Origin: Prochlorococcus marinus str. MIT 0918
GTDB lineage: Bacteria; Cyanobacteriota; Cyanobacteriia; PCC-6307; Cyanobiaceae
DNA length: 64,000 nt
NCBI RefSeq assembly: GCF_027359415.1
Contig: NZ_CP114780.1
Location: 496,001-560,000, forward strand
Direction of reading: 5' to 3'
Positions 16,379 to 26,815 of the stretch are shown here, in pieces (positions within the stretch are counted from its first letter, which is position 1; each line of letters starts with the position of its first letter). A model generated the notes under the pieces. The model had not been told where the DNA came from. It ran no database searches and saw only the letters and a program-made list of their open reading frames with translations. A program made the position numbers and the translations under genes.

Positions 16379-18022
16379 TTGTCTAAAATAATTAAAAATC
16401 CCTTTGAAGCTATTGTAATTGGGTCAGGTGCAACTGGTGGAATAGCTGCTCTTACACTTGCTGAGCTTGGCGTAAGAGTTCTTGTTATCGAGGCAGGTCC
16501 ATTTTTTAACCCAAAAGAAGCTCTAGGTTCAGAGCCGCTAAATACATTTAAAAGAATAAGAGGAATACTTAATAGTGAAAATAAAATGCAAGCACAACAC
16601 CCAGGCTTCTGGAAAGCAAATCCTGATCTTTATATAAATGAAAAAGAAAATCGATACAAAACACCTAAAAATAAGCCCTTTATATGGACTCAAGGAAGAC
16701 AAGTTGGTGGAAGAAGTCTTACATGGGGAGGAATCACCTTAAGGCTATCTGAAGAAAACTTTAAAGCATCTAGAGTTGATAATTATGGTTCGGAATGGCC
16801 TATCTCATACTCAGAATTAGAAGAGCATTATACAGCAATAGAAAAGCTATTAAGTATTCATGGAAATAATGATGGTTTAAATCAATTACCAGATGGTGAA
16901 TATATAAAACCTCTGCCATTTACAGATATGGAGGAGGAGTTTAAAAGTAAAATATTTAATAGTTTAAATTATAAAGTAATACATTCTAGGGGGTTTGGAC
17001 CTCATGATATAAATTCAGATGGATACTGGCCCAGGTCAAGTAGTATAGGAAGTAGTCTTGCAAAAGCTTTAAAAACAGGAAAGGTAGAGCTATTAACAAA
17101 TCAAATTGTTGAACATATTATAATTAATAAACAGCAAAATCTATCAACAGGGGTAGTAATGATAGATAGATTAACCCAAGCAAAAAACAAACTTAATTCC
17201 AAACTAATTGTTTTGTGCGCCTCTACAATTCAAAGTATCAAAATATTGTTAAATTCATTAGAAAATAGAAGAACTCAAGGATTGATTGAACCATCTGGCA
17301 AATTAGGTTCTTATTTAATGGATCATATATCTACATGTCGTTTCTTTTCTATGCCATCCAATAACATTAAGAAAGTAACAAATCAAAAATTAACTGGTGC
17401 TGGTAGTTTCTTTATTCCATTTGGAAATAATCCAGATAAAAGTAATAGGGTAGATTTTATTAGAGGATATGGAATATGGGGAGGTATTGACCGTTTTGAT
17501 CCTCCAGCATTTCTAAAGAAAAAACCTCAAACTAAAACAGGTTTCTTAATTGGTCATGGAGAAGTCTTAGCCTACGAAGATAACAAGGTTACGCTATCAA
17601 ATAATTTAGATAAATTTGGCATCCCTATTCCATTAATTCGTTGTGAATGGAAAGAAAATGAACTTAAGATGGTAAAACATATGAACAAAACAATAGAAAA
17701 TTGTATTAAGTCTGCAGGAGGAGAAATAAATCAACTTAAAGATCTAATAAATTTACCATTTTTAAATCTACTTACAAAAAATGCATTTGCACTTCAGGAT
17801 TCTCCTCCTCCGCCAGGGTACTACGTACATGAAGTTGGGGGAGCGCCTATGGGATCAAAAAGGGATATAAGTGTATTAGATAAATGGAATAGGCTATGGG
17901 AATGTAAAAATGTTTTGGTAGTAGATGGAGCCTGTTGGCCTACATCAGCTTGGCAAAGTCCTACTCTTACAATGATGGCTTTAACAAGGAGAGCTTGTAT
18001 AAAAGCGGTTAAGAATTACTGA
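16379..18022 (+). CDS. GMC family FAD-dependent oxidoreductase
   Basis: A 547-residue flavoprotein. The N-terminal Rossmann motif AIVIGSGATGGIAALTLAELG at about residues 11-31 binds FAD. GRQVGGRSLTWGG at about 112-124 is the second FAD contact of glucose-methanol-choline oxidoreductases. The C-terminal block HEVGGAPMGS ... VDGACWPT ... SPTLTMMALTRRA holds the catalytic His and the closing FAD-binding residues. Substrates of the family are alcohols and sugars; close cyanobacterial relatives have no proven one. The start is TTG, since no in-frame ATG precedes the Rossmann strand. Its 3' end overlaps the convergent DUF2811 gene by 14 bases. Confidence 0.88.
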   Translation: MSKIIKNPFEAIVIGSGATGGIAALTLAELGVRVLVIEAGPFFNPKEALGSEPLNTFKRIRGILNSENKMQAQHPGFWKANPDLYINEKENRYKTPKNKPFIWTQGRQVGGRSLTWGGITLRLSEENFKASRVDNYGSEWPISYSELEEHYTAIEKLLSIHGNNDGLNQLPDGEYIKPLPFTDMEEEFKSKIFNSLNYKVIHSRGFGPHDINSDGYWPRSSSIGSSLAKALKTGKVELLTNQIVEHIIINKQQNLSTGVVMIDRLTQAKNKLNSKLIVLCASTIQSIKILLNSLENRRTQGLIEPSGKLGSYLMDHISTCRFFSMPSNNIKKVTNQKLTGAGSFFIPFGNNPDKSNRVDFIRGYGIWGGIDRFDPPAFLKKKPQTKTGFLIGHGEVLAYEDNKVTLSNNLDKFGIPIPLIRCEWKENELKMVKHMNKTIENCIKSAGGEINQLKDLINLPFLNLLTKNAFALQDSPPPPGYYVHEVGGAPMGSKRDISVLDKWNRLWECKNVLVVDGACWPTSAWQSPTLTMMALTRRACIKAVKNY

Positions 18023-18275
18023 TAACAAATAAATCATTTAAATATCTTTCTGCAACGGCTCTGTCTTCGCTTCCATTTTGGAAAAGAAAATTAGCTAAGG
18101 CTGAACTCATTAAAGAATATTGATCCCATTTAGGGTTTGTATAAATAAATTCTTTCATCCCTCTATAAAGAACTTCTGGGATTTCAGTCTCTAAACTTAC
18201 ATAAGCCTCATTGACCTTTGAAATATCTATATTCTCATTCTTTTCTTCACTGATCTTTAATTGAGCTAAATCCAT
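18009..18275 (-). CDS. DUF2811 family protein
   Basis: An 88-residue protein with a disordered acidic N-terminus of about 22 residues followed by the compact domain VSLETEIPEVLYRGMKEFIYTNP ... LMSSALANFLFQNG ... AERYLNDLF. This strand-helix-helix order, with an IP motif after the strand, matches the cyanobacterial DUF2811 family and is reminiscent of ribbon-helix-helix folds. Function is unknown. It overlaps the end of the GMC gene in convergent orientation, so the two transcripts could interfere. Confidence 0.75.
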   Translation of the reverse strand: MDLAQLKISEEKNENIDISKVNEAYVSLETEIPEVLYRGMKEFIYTNPKWDQYSLMSSALANFLFQNGSEDRAVAERYLNDLFVISNS

Positions 18276-18657
18276 TATTTTGTTTGAAAAAATAAATTCC
18301 TAACTAATATCTACAAATTTCCCTAAATCGTCAAAGGAAACGACAATTTGATACCAAACCCCGAGACAAGATAAGACTCATTGCAGCATAAAGACCTTTG
18401 AAGAACCTTAAAAAAAGATATAAATTTAAATAAATTATTTGAAGAAGAAATAAAAATCTTCTTCAATCCAAACAAACCACAAAAGCAATTATTTATACCA
18501 AAAAATGAAAATCTTAGTGGAAAACCATTCTTTAATCTGTGGAAAAAACTTGGGAAAACAATCAAAATTAATCCATAAGACTTACTTATCGAACATAAGT
18601 CTCGTAAGTCACATGTTAGAAAGAGACAGTTGAGTCAGTCAATAAAAAGTATTTTTT
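18276..18657. other. Spacer between the chelatase and DUF2811 genes
   Basis: 382 bases without a convincing gene; an 80-codon frame on the minus strand has phenylalanine-rich, unnatural composition. It holds an 8-bp hairpin (GAAGAAGA at 18441-18448 with TCTTCTTC at 18457-18464), a weaker hairpin around 18325-18350, and two DnaA-box-like 9-mers at 18516-18524 and 18538-18546. The promoter of the DUF2811 gene must also lie here. Confidence 0.45.
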
Positions 18658-19710
18658 TTAGATTTGCATGTTTTTTGAACTTCGAAGCGTGACAGGTCCT
18701 AAAGGATGATGAGAATGAGGGTAATGGTACTTATGAATATGCTCGTGGTCTTGATGAGCAGTATTATCTATATTTTCACACTCCCCAGTACATTCCTTTT
18801 CACATAATTCACACCCTTGCATTAAACCTTCAACATGATGATGGTGACTTGTTTGAGGTAATCCAACTTCTTTCTCAAAGCCAAATAAATTAGATCGATA
18901 CTTGCAAAGTGAACAATTCATTGAAGTATCACCTGTAAAAACATCATTAATACGCTTAACCAATGTCTCTAATACTTTTGGATGATTTCCTAAATAACCA
19001 GCATTAATAAATTCAATTTCAGGATTATCATTAGCAACTAACTGAACATTTCTTTTTATTCTACTAACAAGAACACCTGAAAATAAAAAATATGGAAACA
19101 CAACTATTCTTCTATAACCTAAATTTACTAAATTCCTCAAACCTGGCTCAACAAGAGGAAAAGTCACACCTGAATAAACTGTTCCCCCCCATGCGAAGCC
19201 AATAGCTTCTACAAGCATTCTTGTAATTTTAGAAACATTTGAATTTGCATCTGGATCAGAGGAACCTCTGCCAACTACAACTAATAATGTTTTATCGAAT
19301 GGGAATTTAGAGTAACTATTTAATGATTCTTTTATCCTTTCCGCAGCTGCAGTAATCATAGAATTATCTATCCCAAGTTCTCTTCCATAAGCTATATCTA
19401 AACCAGTTTCTTCTGAATAAGCATTTAGAACTGAAGGAATATCATTTTTTGCATGGGCAGCTGCAAATAACATTGCTGGAATTGCTATAACTTTCTTAAC
19501 AGATTTTTTTCTTAAGTTATCCAAAGCTTCAGATATGATTGGACGACTAAACTCCAAATAACCATATTCAACATGGACACCAGGCAGTAAAATCTTTATA
19601 GATTCAGCTAAATTTGCAAATTCATTTGTTGCAAGAATATTTCTACTGCCATGACCAATAATCAGAACTCCTATATTGGAATCAAGTTTATCTAAAAGCT
19701 CAGAAATCAA
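18658..19710 (-). CDS. Sirohydrochlorin chelatase (CbiX/SirB type) with His/Cys-rich tail
   Basis: A 350-residue chelatase inserting Co2+ or Fe2+ into sirohydrochlorin, for cobalamin or siroheme. Two tandem CbiX half-domains are present, so it is the long form. The first carries metal-binding His20 in LIIGHGSR and His86 in FAAAHAKND; the second starts at LLVVVGRGSSDPDAN with the His replaced (GRG), as usual. From about residue 264 a tail follows with six cysteines in three pairs (CSLC, CELC, CTGEC) and twelve histidines (HHHH and HQDHEHIHKYHYPHSHH), very probably binding metal. The start is TTG; no ATG lies in frame before the upstream stop. B12 synthesis would serve the class II reductase at the left edge. 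Confidence 0.87.
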   Translation of the reverse strand: MISELLDKLDSNIGVLIIGHGSRNILATNEFANLAESIKILLPGVHVEYGYLEFSRPIISEALDNLRKKSVKKVIAIPAMLFAAAHAKNDIPSVLNAYSEETGLDIAYGRELGIDNSMITAAAERIKESLNSYSKFPFDKTLLVVVGRGSSDPDANSNVSKITRMLVEAIGFAWGGTVYSGVTFPLVEPGLRNLVNLGYRRIVVFPYFLFSGVLVSRIKRNVQLVANDNPEIEFINAGYLGNHPKVLETLVKRINDVFTGDTSMNCSLCKYRSNLFGFEKEVGLPQTSHHHHVEGLMQGCELCEKECTGECENIDNTAHQDHEHIHKYHYPHSHHPLGPVTLRSSKNMQI

Positions 19711-19800
19711 AACTTCATTGCACTTATTAAGACCATATCGTGTTAAGAGTGCAAAATCTCATCTAAAAGCTAATTAATCTCATATATCAACAATACAATC

Positions 19801-21084
19801 GTGAGCATTTCTAATAAAAACTATAACTTCCCCAATAATCTTGCACAAGATCAGAAAATTGCGGGTATATATCACGAAATTAATTCAGAATTATTGAAGC
19901 TACTTCAAAATGACACCATATCTCCTAAACCTCTCATGGTATGCGGAGGGGGGACTTCCAGTAGATGTACTAGTGAAGGACATTGGACAATAGATTTGCG
20001 TAAAAATTATCAACAGCTTGAATTTGATAAAAAAAATAATGAGGTTGTTATAGAGTCAGGGATCAATATGGAAAAGCTCTTAAAGAGCTTAATAGAATTT
20101 AATCGTTCTTTCCCTATAGGGTTATCAGGTATAACAGGAATTGGATATATTTTAACCGGAGGTATTAGTCCTTTAAGTAGAAAATATGGCTTAGCAATTG
20201 ATCAAATATTAGAAATAAGTGGTTACTGGGGAAATGGCGATAAATTTCACTTATACAAGCCAGATTTATTATCAAATGAGAGCCATATTCTCCAGTGGAA
20301 AGCACTATGCGGAGCTGCCCCATTTTTTGCAATAATTACAAAAATAAGGCTAAAGACACAAAAACTAAATCCATTAACTATATGGGAAACATCTCTAAGT
20401 CCAATTCAGCTAGCAGAAATAATAGAGAAAGCAGAAGAATGGCCGAAATCAGCAAGTCTTCATTGGATCTGGGGTAATAAAATTAAATGCTATGGTACTT
20501 ATGAATGTGATGAAAAAGATAAATCTAATGATCTTAATAAAATTATTAACGAAATACCTAAAGGAGGAGATTTTTTAATCTCTAAAATTCCTAACTTACT
20601 TAACTTACCTCAACTTAATTCACATGGGAATCAATTATTTAATCAAAGAAGCTATTCAGAAGTCATTGGTCTTCTTGGCCCATCAATAAGTACAAATTCA
20701 TATGATTTAATTAAAAGAATCAAATCTCTAATGAAAGATAGACAAAATGAATATTCATATATTGCAGCACAGCAACTTGGGGGAGCAACTACACATGAAG
20801 AAAATAACCTAAGCTCTTTCATTCATCGTGATGCAATATGGAAGCCTTGGATTTCGGGGTCATGGAATTCTAGAGATAAAAAAGGTCAAGAGCAAAGTCT
20901 TAAATGGATGGAACAAGTCTGGGATGAACTTTATACTTATTTCCCTGGTGTCCATTTAGCACAAATACACCCTCACTTAAGTTGGCATAAAAAAGAAATC
21001 AAAGCTGCCTTTAAAAATTGGCTGCCTAAACTACAGCAATTAAAATCAAAATATGATCCAAAAGGTAATTTGCCACCTCTTTGA
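19801..21084 (+). CDS. FAD-linked oxidoreductase (FAD_binding_4 / berberine-bridge type)
   Basis: A 427-residue protein starting at GTG. The N-terminal PP-loop region [21 protein letters not shown] ... [13 protein letters not shown] ... [27 protein letters not shown] is that of the p-cresol methylhydroxylase/VAO superfamily and binds FAD. The C-terminus (YDPKGNLPP) resembles the BBE tail. The His/Cys residues that carry bicovalent FAD in berberine-bridge enzymes are not evident, so the flavin may be bound non-covalently. Substrate unknown. It is divergent from the chelatase gene (90-base gap) and 29 bases upstream of the sulP start. Confidence 0.8.
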   Translation: MSISNKNYNFPNNLAQDQKIAGIYHEINSELLKLLQNDTISPKPLMVCGGGTSSRCTSEGHWTIDLRKNYQQLEFDKKNNEVVIESGINMEKLLKSLIEFNRSFPIGLSGITGIGYILTGGISPLSRKYGLAIDQILEISGYWGNGDKFHLYKPDLLSNESHILQWKALCGAAPFFAIITKIRLKTQKLNPLTIWETSLSPIQLAEIIEKAEEWPKSASLHWIWGNKIKCYGTYECDEKDKSNDLNKIINEIPKGGDFLISKIPNLLNLPQLNSHGNQLFNQRSYSEVIGLLGPSISTNSYDLIKRIKSLMKDRQNEYSYIAAQQLGGATTHEENNLSSFIHRDAIWKPWISGSWNSRDKKGQEQSLKWMEQVWDELYTYFPGVHLAQIHPHLSWHKKEIKAAFKNWLPKLQQLKSKYDPKGNLPPL

Positions 21085-21113
21085 GATACGGTCTCAATAA
21101 GAAAATTACTAAA

Positions 21114-22691
21114 ATGCTAAGTAAATCAAATTCAACTTTTTTACAAGAATGGATTTCTAATCCTAGAAAGGATATTTTATCTGGTCTTGTAGTTGCTTTT
21201 GCAATGATTCCAGAAGCAATTGCTTTTTCTGGAATCGCAGGAGTAGATCCACAAGTTGGATTATTTGGTGCATTTATTCTTTCAATAACAATTGCTATTG
21301 TTGGAGGAAGATTAGGGATGATCACCTCCGCCACTGGATCAACGGCCCTTCTTATGACAGGCCTTGTGGCAACAGGTAACGCACAGGGCGATGGTCTAGG
21401 TCTTTCTTATTTAATTGCAGCTGGGTTATTAACAGGAGTTTTTCAAATTCTATGGGGTTATTTACGGTTGGCTTATCAAATGCGTTTTGTTCCAACTGGA
21501 GTACTGAGTGGTTTTGTAAATGCTTTAGCTTTATTAATTTTCCAAGCTCAGCTTCCACAAATGGGATTGGATTTTCATCATGGGGAAGCGTTGGCAAATG
21601 ATCATTCTCAACAAATTCTTCCAATAGGTCTTCAAATACCTATTGTTTGGCTATTAATAATTTTAGGCCTAATAATTATATATGGTTTACCACGACTCAC
21701 ACGTTTAATACCTTCACAACTAGTAGCTATTCTTTTACTTACAGTAATATCAATAGGCTTAAATTTAGATATACCAACTGTAAAAGATCTGGGACAATTA
21801 CCAAATGGACTCCCAGGTTTTGGCCTCCCATTTGGCTCAATCTCAGATGGGAAAGTACCCTTCAACCTTGAAACATTTGGAATAGTTCTACCAACTGCAT
21901 TAGCAATATCATTGGTTGGTTTAATGGAGACTTTTCTTACTCAAGATATACTTGATGAAATTACAGATACAAACTCTAATAAGAATACTGAGGCAAGAGG
22001 ACAAGGAATTGCAAATATAGCTTCCTCTTTATTTGGGGGTATGGCAGGCTGTGCATTAGTTGGTCAATCAGTAATGAATACTGAAAATGGAGGTAAATCA
22101 AGACTTTCTACTTTTTCTTCAGGGATAGCACTATTACTAATGATTTTAGTATGCAAGCCTTGGCTTGAAAGAATTCCTATGGCTGCACTAGTAGCAGTAA
22201 TGATAACTATTGCCATCAGTACAGCTGATATTAATGGCTTAAAAAATATATCCAAAATACCTAGGAGCGATACTGCTGTAATGCTTATGACCTTTTCAGT
22301 GACAATGTTAACTACACCCCATAATCTAGCCCTAGGTGTAATAGCAGGCGTTGCATTAGCAGGCATTTTATTTAGCAGGAAAGTTGCAAAAGTAATAAGA
22401 GTTAGCGTTCAAGAAATAAATAACGAAGAAATAATATATGAAGTAATTGGGCAATTATTTTTCGTAAGTAAAATATATTTTATGCAGGGATTTGACACTC
22501 ATAAACATCCTAAAAAAATAACTATAGATATGTCTAAAGCCCATATATGGGATCAAAGTGGGGTAGCTGCTTTAGACCAAATCATTAGAAAACTTACTCT
22601 AGGGGGTTCAAAAGTTGAAGTTATTGGCTTAAATAAGGAAAGCTTTGATCTTTTTGATAGGTTAGGAGGACAAGAACCTAGTCACGGATAA
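21114..22691 (+). CDS. SulP family anion permease with STAS domain
   Basis: Starting at the ATG that gives MLSKSNSTF the protein has 525 residues; a TTG at 21081 overlapping the previous stop would add eleven. The N-terminal two thirds hold 10-12 membrane helices with the SulP signature region [36 protein letters not shown]. The C-terminal 100 residues form a STAS domain ([27 protein letters not shown]). Family members carry sulfate or, as BicA, Na+-dependent bicarbonate; the closest marine cyanobacterial relatives are often proposed as bicarbonate transporters, but sequence does not settle it. Confidence 0.9.
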   Translation: MLSKSNSTFLQEWISNPRKDILSGLVVAFAMIPEAIAFSGIAGVDPQVGLFGAFILSITIAIVGGRLGMITSATGSTALLMTGLVATGNAQGDGLGLSYLIAAGLLTGVFQILWGYLRLAYQMRFVPTGVLSGFVNALALLIFQAQLPQMGLDFHHGEALANDHSQQILPIGLQIPIVWLLIILGLIIIYGLPRLTRLIPSQLVAILLLTVISIGLNLDIPTVKDLGQLPNGLPGFGLPFGSISDGKVPFNLETFGIVLPTALAISLVGLMETFLTQDILDEITDTNSNKNTEARGQGIANIASSLFGGMAGCALVGQSVMNTENGGKSRLSTFSSGIALLLMILVCKPWLERIPMAALVAVMITIAISTADINGLKNISKIPRSDTAVMLMTFSVTMLTTPHNLALGVIAGVALAGILFSRKVAKVIRVSVQEINNEEIIYEVIGQLFFVSKIYFMQGFDTHKHPKKITIDMSKAHIWDQSGVAALDQIIRKLTLGGSKVEVIGLNKESFDLFDRLGGQEPSHG

Positions 22692-22724
22692 ATTTAAATT
22701 TTTTCAAGCTTTTTTGTAAATAAA

Positions 22725-22754
22725 AATATGCTTATCAAATTTGATAAGCATATT
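22725..22754. repeat. Perfect 30-bp palindrome after the SulP gene
   Basis: AATATGCTTATCAAA (22725-22739) is followed at once by its exact reverse complement TTTGATAAGCATATT (22740-22754). It lies 33 bases after the sulP stop codon. As RNA it would fold into a long AT-rich stem with a four-base AATT or similar turn; no T tract follows, so termination would be weak. It could instead be a site for a dimeric protein. Confidence 0.75.
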
Positions 22755-22832
22755 AATAAAACAATTTACAACTGATCAGTTAAATTCAGAACTTTAAAAT
22801 GAGATAATAAGCTTAGCTATATCTAAAAAAGA

Positions 22833-23090
22833 ATGGCTTACAGTCAAGCTTTGGTTTTAGTAGGTGGCATTGCTCATGTGCCAATTCTCATAACAGCACT
22901 AAAATTTGCAGACAATAAAACCTCTAAACTTAATGCCACTAAAGCTCAAGCAATAGCCGTAGAAAAAGCTGCTGCTGCTAAAGCTGCTGCTGCTAAAGCT
23001 GCTGCAGATCAAGCAGCTGCATTAAGAGCTAAGCAGGAAGAAGAAGCAGCTGCCAAAGCTGCAGCTCAAACAGAATCTAATTCTGAATAA
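22833..23090 (+). CDS. Alanine-rich small protein with N-terminal hydrophobic segment
   Basis: An 85-residue protein. Residues 3-24 (YSQALVLVGGIAHVPILITALKF) are hydrophobic and could anchor it. Residues 38-80 are almost only Ala, Lys, Glu and Gln, forming a long amphipathic helix with the repeat KAAAA. The DNA shows an in-frame 15-bp tandem repeat (AAAGCTGCTGCTGCT) at 22965-23006. The Ala/Lys pattern resembles TolA-like or histone-H1-like tails; no function can be assigned. Length may vary between strains by repeat slippage. Codon use (GCT-rich) differs from the AT-rich surroundings. Confidence 0.7.
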   Translation: MAYSQALVLVGGIAHVPILITALKFADNKTSKLNATKAQAIAVEKAAAAKAAAAKAAADQAAALRAKQEEEAAAKAAAQTESNSE

Positions 23091-23151
23091 AAAACTAGTT
23101 CTAAAGACTTTTGAAGATATATTTAGGTATATATAATTTTTAATATTTTAA

Positions 23152-23712
23152 TTACTTATAACATCTAAAGGTTAAGTTAATCCTTAGATCTTTTACCTTT
23201 TTTCTTCTTGGGATTGAATGAATCCATTCAAATTGACATTCAGGTTCCATAATAAATAGGTCTCCGTTTGAAAGTGAAAAAGATTTTTTTTCTTTATTAA
23301 TTCGATTGCTTAATAAGAAATCCCTTGTTGAGCCTAGGGATAAAGATGCTATTGATTTTTGATTATCAAGTTCTTCTTCATTATCTGCATGCCAGCCCAT
23401 ACAATCATTACCATTACGGTATAAATTAATTAAACATCCATTATATTCTGTCTTGCAATATCCTTGAATTTTTTCTAATAAAGGAGTAAACCAATTCGGC
23501 CAATCCTTTCCTATATGTTTTATTCCACTATAACTATAAGAAATTCCTCTATCTGCTAAGAAAGTAGTTAATCGTGGAACAAAATACTCTTTACCATAAA
23601 TTTTAATTTTAGGTTGTTCCCATTCTAATTTTTCTAAGAGCAAGTGAGTTAATTGATTGGCCTTTCTTGAGCAAAGCCAATCTTGAGTCTTAGAAAAAGG
23701 TACTTTATTCAA
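23152..23712 (-). CDS. AlkB-like 2-oxoglutarate/Fe(II) dioxygenase
   Basis: A 186-residue protein of the AlkB superfamily, which oxidatively demethylates alkylated DNA or RNA bases. The iron ligands HAD (His108, Asp110) and His165 (in FEWIHSIPR) are all present, as are the 2-oxoglutarate-binding arginines Arg177 and Arg183 in LRINLTFR. The preceding NLYRNGNDCMGWHAD and SLSLGSTRDFLL are typical of the ALKBH2/3-like bacterial subgroup. The start is TTG. Fe and alpha-ketoglutarate dependence are family knowledge; the true substrate is inferred. It stands alone, 30 bases after metA, so it may be part of that transcript. Confidence 0.9.
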   Translation of the reverse strand: MNKVPFSKTQDWLCSRKANQLTHLLLEKLEWEQPKIKIYGKEYFVPRLTTFLADRGISYSYSGIKHIGKDWPNWFTPLLEKIQGYCKTEYNGCLINLYRNGNDCMGWHADNEEELDNQKSIASLSLGSTRDFLLSNRINKEKKSFSLSNGDLFIMEPECQFEWIHSIPRRKKVKDLRINLTFRCYK

Positions 23713-23742
23713 TAGATATAATTAATGTTTTTGCAATACGTT

Positions 23743-24636
23743 CTAATTATTTAAACTTACTCTTTGATAACAAAACCAAAGCCATTGCTGAAACATTAAA
23801 TTCCTATGGGATCTCCAGGGAGTTTGAGGTTTTTTATAATTAAAATTCTCTGGCGGAGGAACATCTCCCCTTTCTTTATCTCTTTCCATTTCAGAAAGTA
23901 GCCTTGCTACATTATATTCAGGATGTCCCAAATGCATAAGCTGCCGCTGATCAGTTGTTTCAAATATTGTGTATCCAACTTTTTCACCATAAGAAAGTAG
24001 TCTCAATAAACCTTTTCTTTGAGCTTCTTCCATCTCACAGTCAGGAAGACCTGCATATCTACTTTGTGGGCAATAAAAAATATCATCTTGGGTCCCCATA
24101 ATCGGATGAGCAGGAATAAGACTATTCATTGGAAACACCCCGAATAATTTCTTCTGAAAAACTTTCTTACTAACACCTGCTAAATAGGCCAAAGCAAAGC
24201 CAGCCCAACATAAACCTAATGTACTTGCACAACTTTTTCGAGCCTCATTAATCAAATCAACCAACTCTGACCAATATTTGACTTCTTCAAATGGTAAATG
24301 TTCAACTGGTGCTCCTGTAATAATCAAACCATCTAAAGGAGAAGGGGACATTGCCTCTTCCCAACTGACATAATGCTTAGATAAATGTGATAAATCCCAT
24401 GTTTTATAACTATGAGAATTTAATCTAATCCATATGGGTTCAATTTGAAGAGGAGAAAGACCTAATGGGTGAAGTAAATTAAATTCATATTGTTTACCTA
24501 AAGGCATAATATTTAAAATGCCAATTCTTAAAGGCCTAATATCTTGTCTCTTTGCAAGTTCAGGCTCAATCCAAGAGATATGATTTCTCTCCACTGCAGA
24601 AATCTTGTGATATCCACGTGGAAGGATTAGCGCCAT
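23743..24636 (-). CDS. metA: Homoserine O-acetyltransferase (MetA family)
   Basis: A 297-residue enzyme that activates homoserine in methionine synthesis. The catalytic Cys143 lies in TLGLCWAGFA and the His of the triad in LGHPEYNVARL. Next to the acyl-CoA pocket the motif TGAPVEHLPFEEV has Glu112 at the place where E. coli MetA has Gly111. In studied enzymes Glu there gives acetyl-CoA rather than succinyl-CoA specificity, so O-acetylhomoserine is the predicted product. This agrees with the next gene upstream, an O-acetylhomoserine sulfhydrylase, 15 bases away and read in the same direction. Confidence 0.93.
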   Translation of the reverse strand: MALILPRGYHKISAVERNHISWIEPELAKRQDIRPLRIGILNIMPLGKQYEFNLLHPLGLSPLQIEPIWIRLNSHSYKTWDLSHLSKHYVSWEEAMSPSPLDGLIITGAPVEHLPFEEVKYWSELVDLINEARKSCASTLGLCWAGFALAYLAGVSKKVFQKKLFGVFPMNSLIPAHPIMGTQDDIFYCPQSRYAGLPDCEMEEAQRKGLLRLLSYGEKVGYTIFETTDQRQLMHLGHPEYNVARLLSEMERDKERGDVPPPENFNYKKPQTPWRSHRNLMFQQWLWFCYQRVSLNN

Positions 24637-24651
24637 AAAATTTCTCTTTAT

Positions 24652-25995
<1,344 letters not shown>

Positions 25996-26012
25996 CTACC
26001 TTTATTTCTAGC

Positions 26013-26717
26013 TCAAGATTTGGATTCTGAAATCCATTCGTCAGAAGGATCTTCTTTATCTAATTTTGCTAAAGAAGGAAAACTCTTCTTAATCATTGAA
26101 ATAACTTCATTTCTAATATGTTTCCTACAAGCATCAACAGTATCTTTCTCAAAAACTGGATATTCAGATACTGCATCTAAAACCCCATCTCTTAAAGGCT
26201 GCCAATTTTTACCCTCACTTTCGTTATATGCAGAAAGAGCTTTATTGAAGTCAAAATCAAATATTTTTACTTTCTCCTTATATTTCTCAACTAAAAAAGA
26301 AACAAGCTTTTCTCTAAAAGGTATAAGAAGTTTTGATTTCAACGTATCAGGCAACCCTAAAACCGGTTCATAATAATCAAGTGTTCTTAGCTCTTCCTCT
26401 AAAAGAACAGGCCATATACCTTTGGAACCTTCCGATATATCAAATAAGCTTTCTGCCTTATTCATTTCAGAAAGAAAAAACTTTATTCGACAGTAGTAAG
26501 ATTTCTCACTAAGTGGCTTTTTAACAGAAGGTTTTCCAGATTTAATTTCAGGTAATGCTGATTCTGCTTTTCTTAAAAATTGCCTGTCTTCTCGCTCAAG
26601 ATTTATAGCTCCCCATCTCTGTCGATAATCCCATAATTCTGTATAACGTAAGATATCGTGCTGGGACCAACCTAGCAGTTTTAATTCATCTGCACGGTGA
26701 GTTAATTCCTTAGCCAC
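26013..26717 (-). CDS. Conserved cyanobacterial protein, function unknown
   Basis: A 234-residue soluble protein starting at GTG. The N-terminus reads ADELKLLGWSQHDILRYTELWDYRQRWGAINLEREDRQFLRKAE, a Trp/Arg-rich helical region repeated in style through the protein. No enzymatic motif, cysteine cluster or membrane helix is visible. Its C-terminus is acidic. It ends 33 bases before the metY start on the same strand, so it may be co-transcribed with the methionine genes without being part of the pathway. I do not recognise the family by name. Confidence 0.7.
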   Translation of the reverse strand: MAKELTHRADELKLLGWSQHDILRYTELWDYRQRWGAINLEREDRQFLRKAESALPEIKSGKPSVKKPLSEKSYYCRIKFFLSEMNKAESLFDISEGSKGIWPVLLEEELRTLDYYEPVLGLPDTLKSKLLIPFREKLVSFLVEKYKEKVKIFDFDFNKALSAYNESEGKNWQPLRDGVLDAVSEYPVFEKDTVDACRKHIRNEVISMIKKSFPSLAKLDKEDPSDEWISESKS

Positions 26718-26815
26718 TTTTAAAGAAAGATTATTTATTATATAAAGCGTACTGGGAAATCATAGAACTGAAACCCTTTTACTTGATTAATCTCAAATTA
26801 CAAACTTAACTCAGT

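Noticed and set aside
18325-18350. GGAAAC-containing hairpin resembling the Yfr2-type small RNA motif
   Set aside because: The loop does not match the TTGGAAACA motif as I remember it, and no following terminator is seen.
18323-18565. 80-codon Phe-rich frame on the minus strand
   Set aside because: Composition (Phe, Cys, Ser-rich) looks like translated AT-rich spacer; no ribosome site and no recognisable domain.
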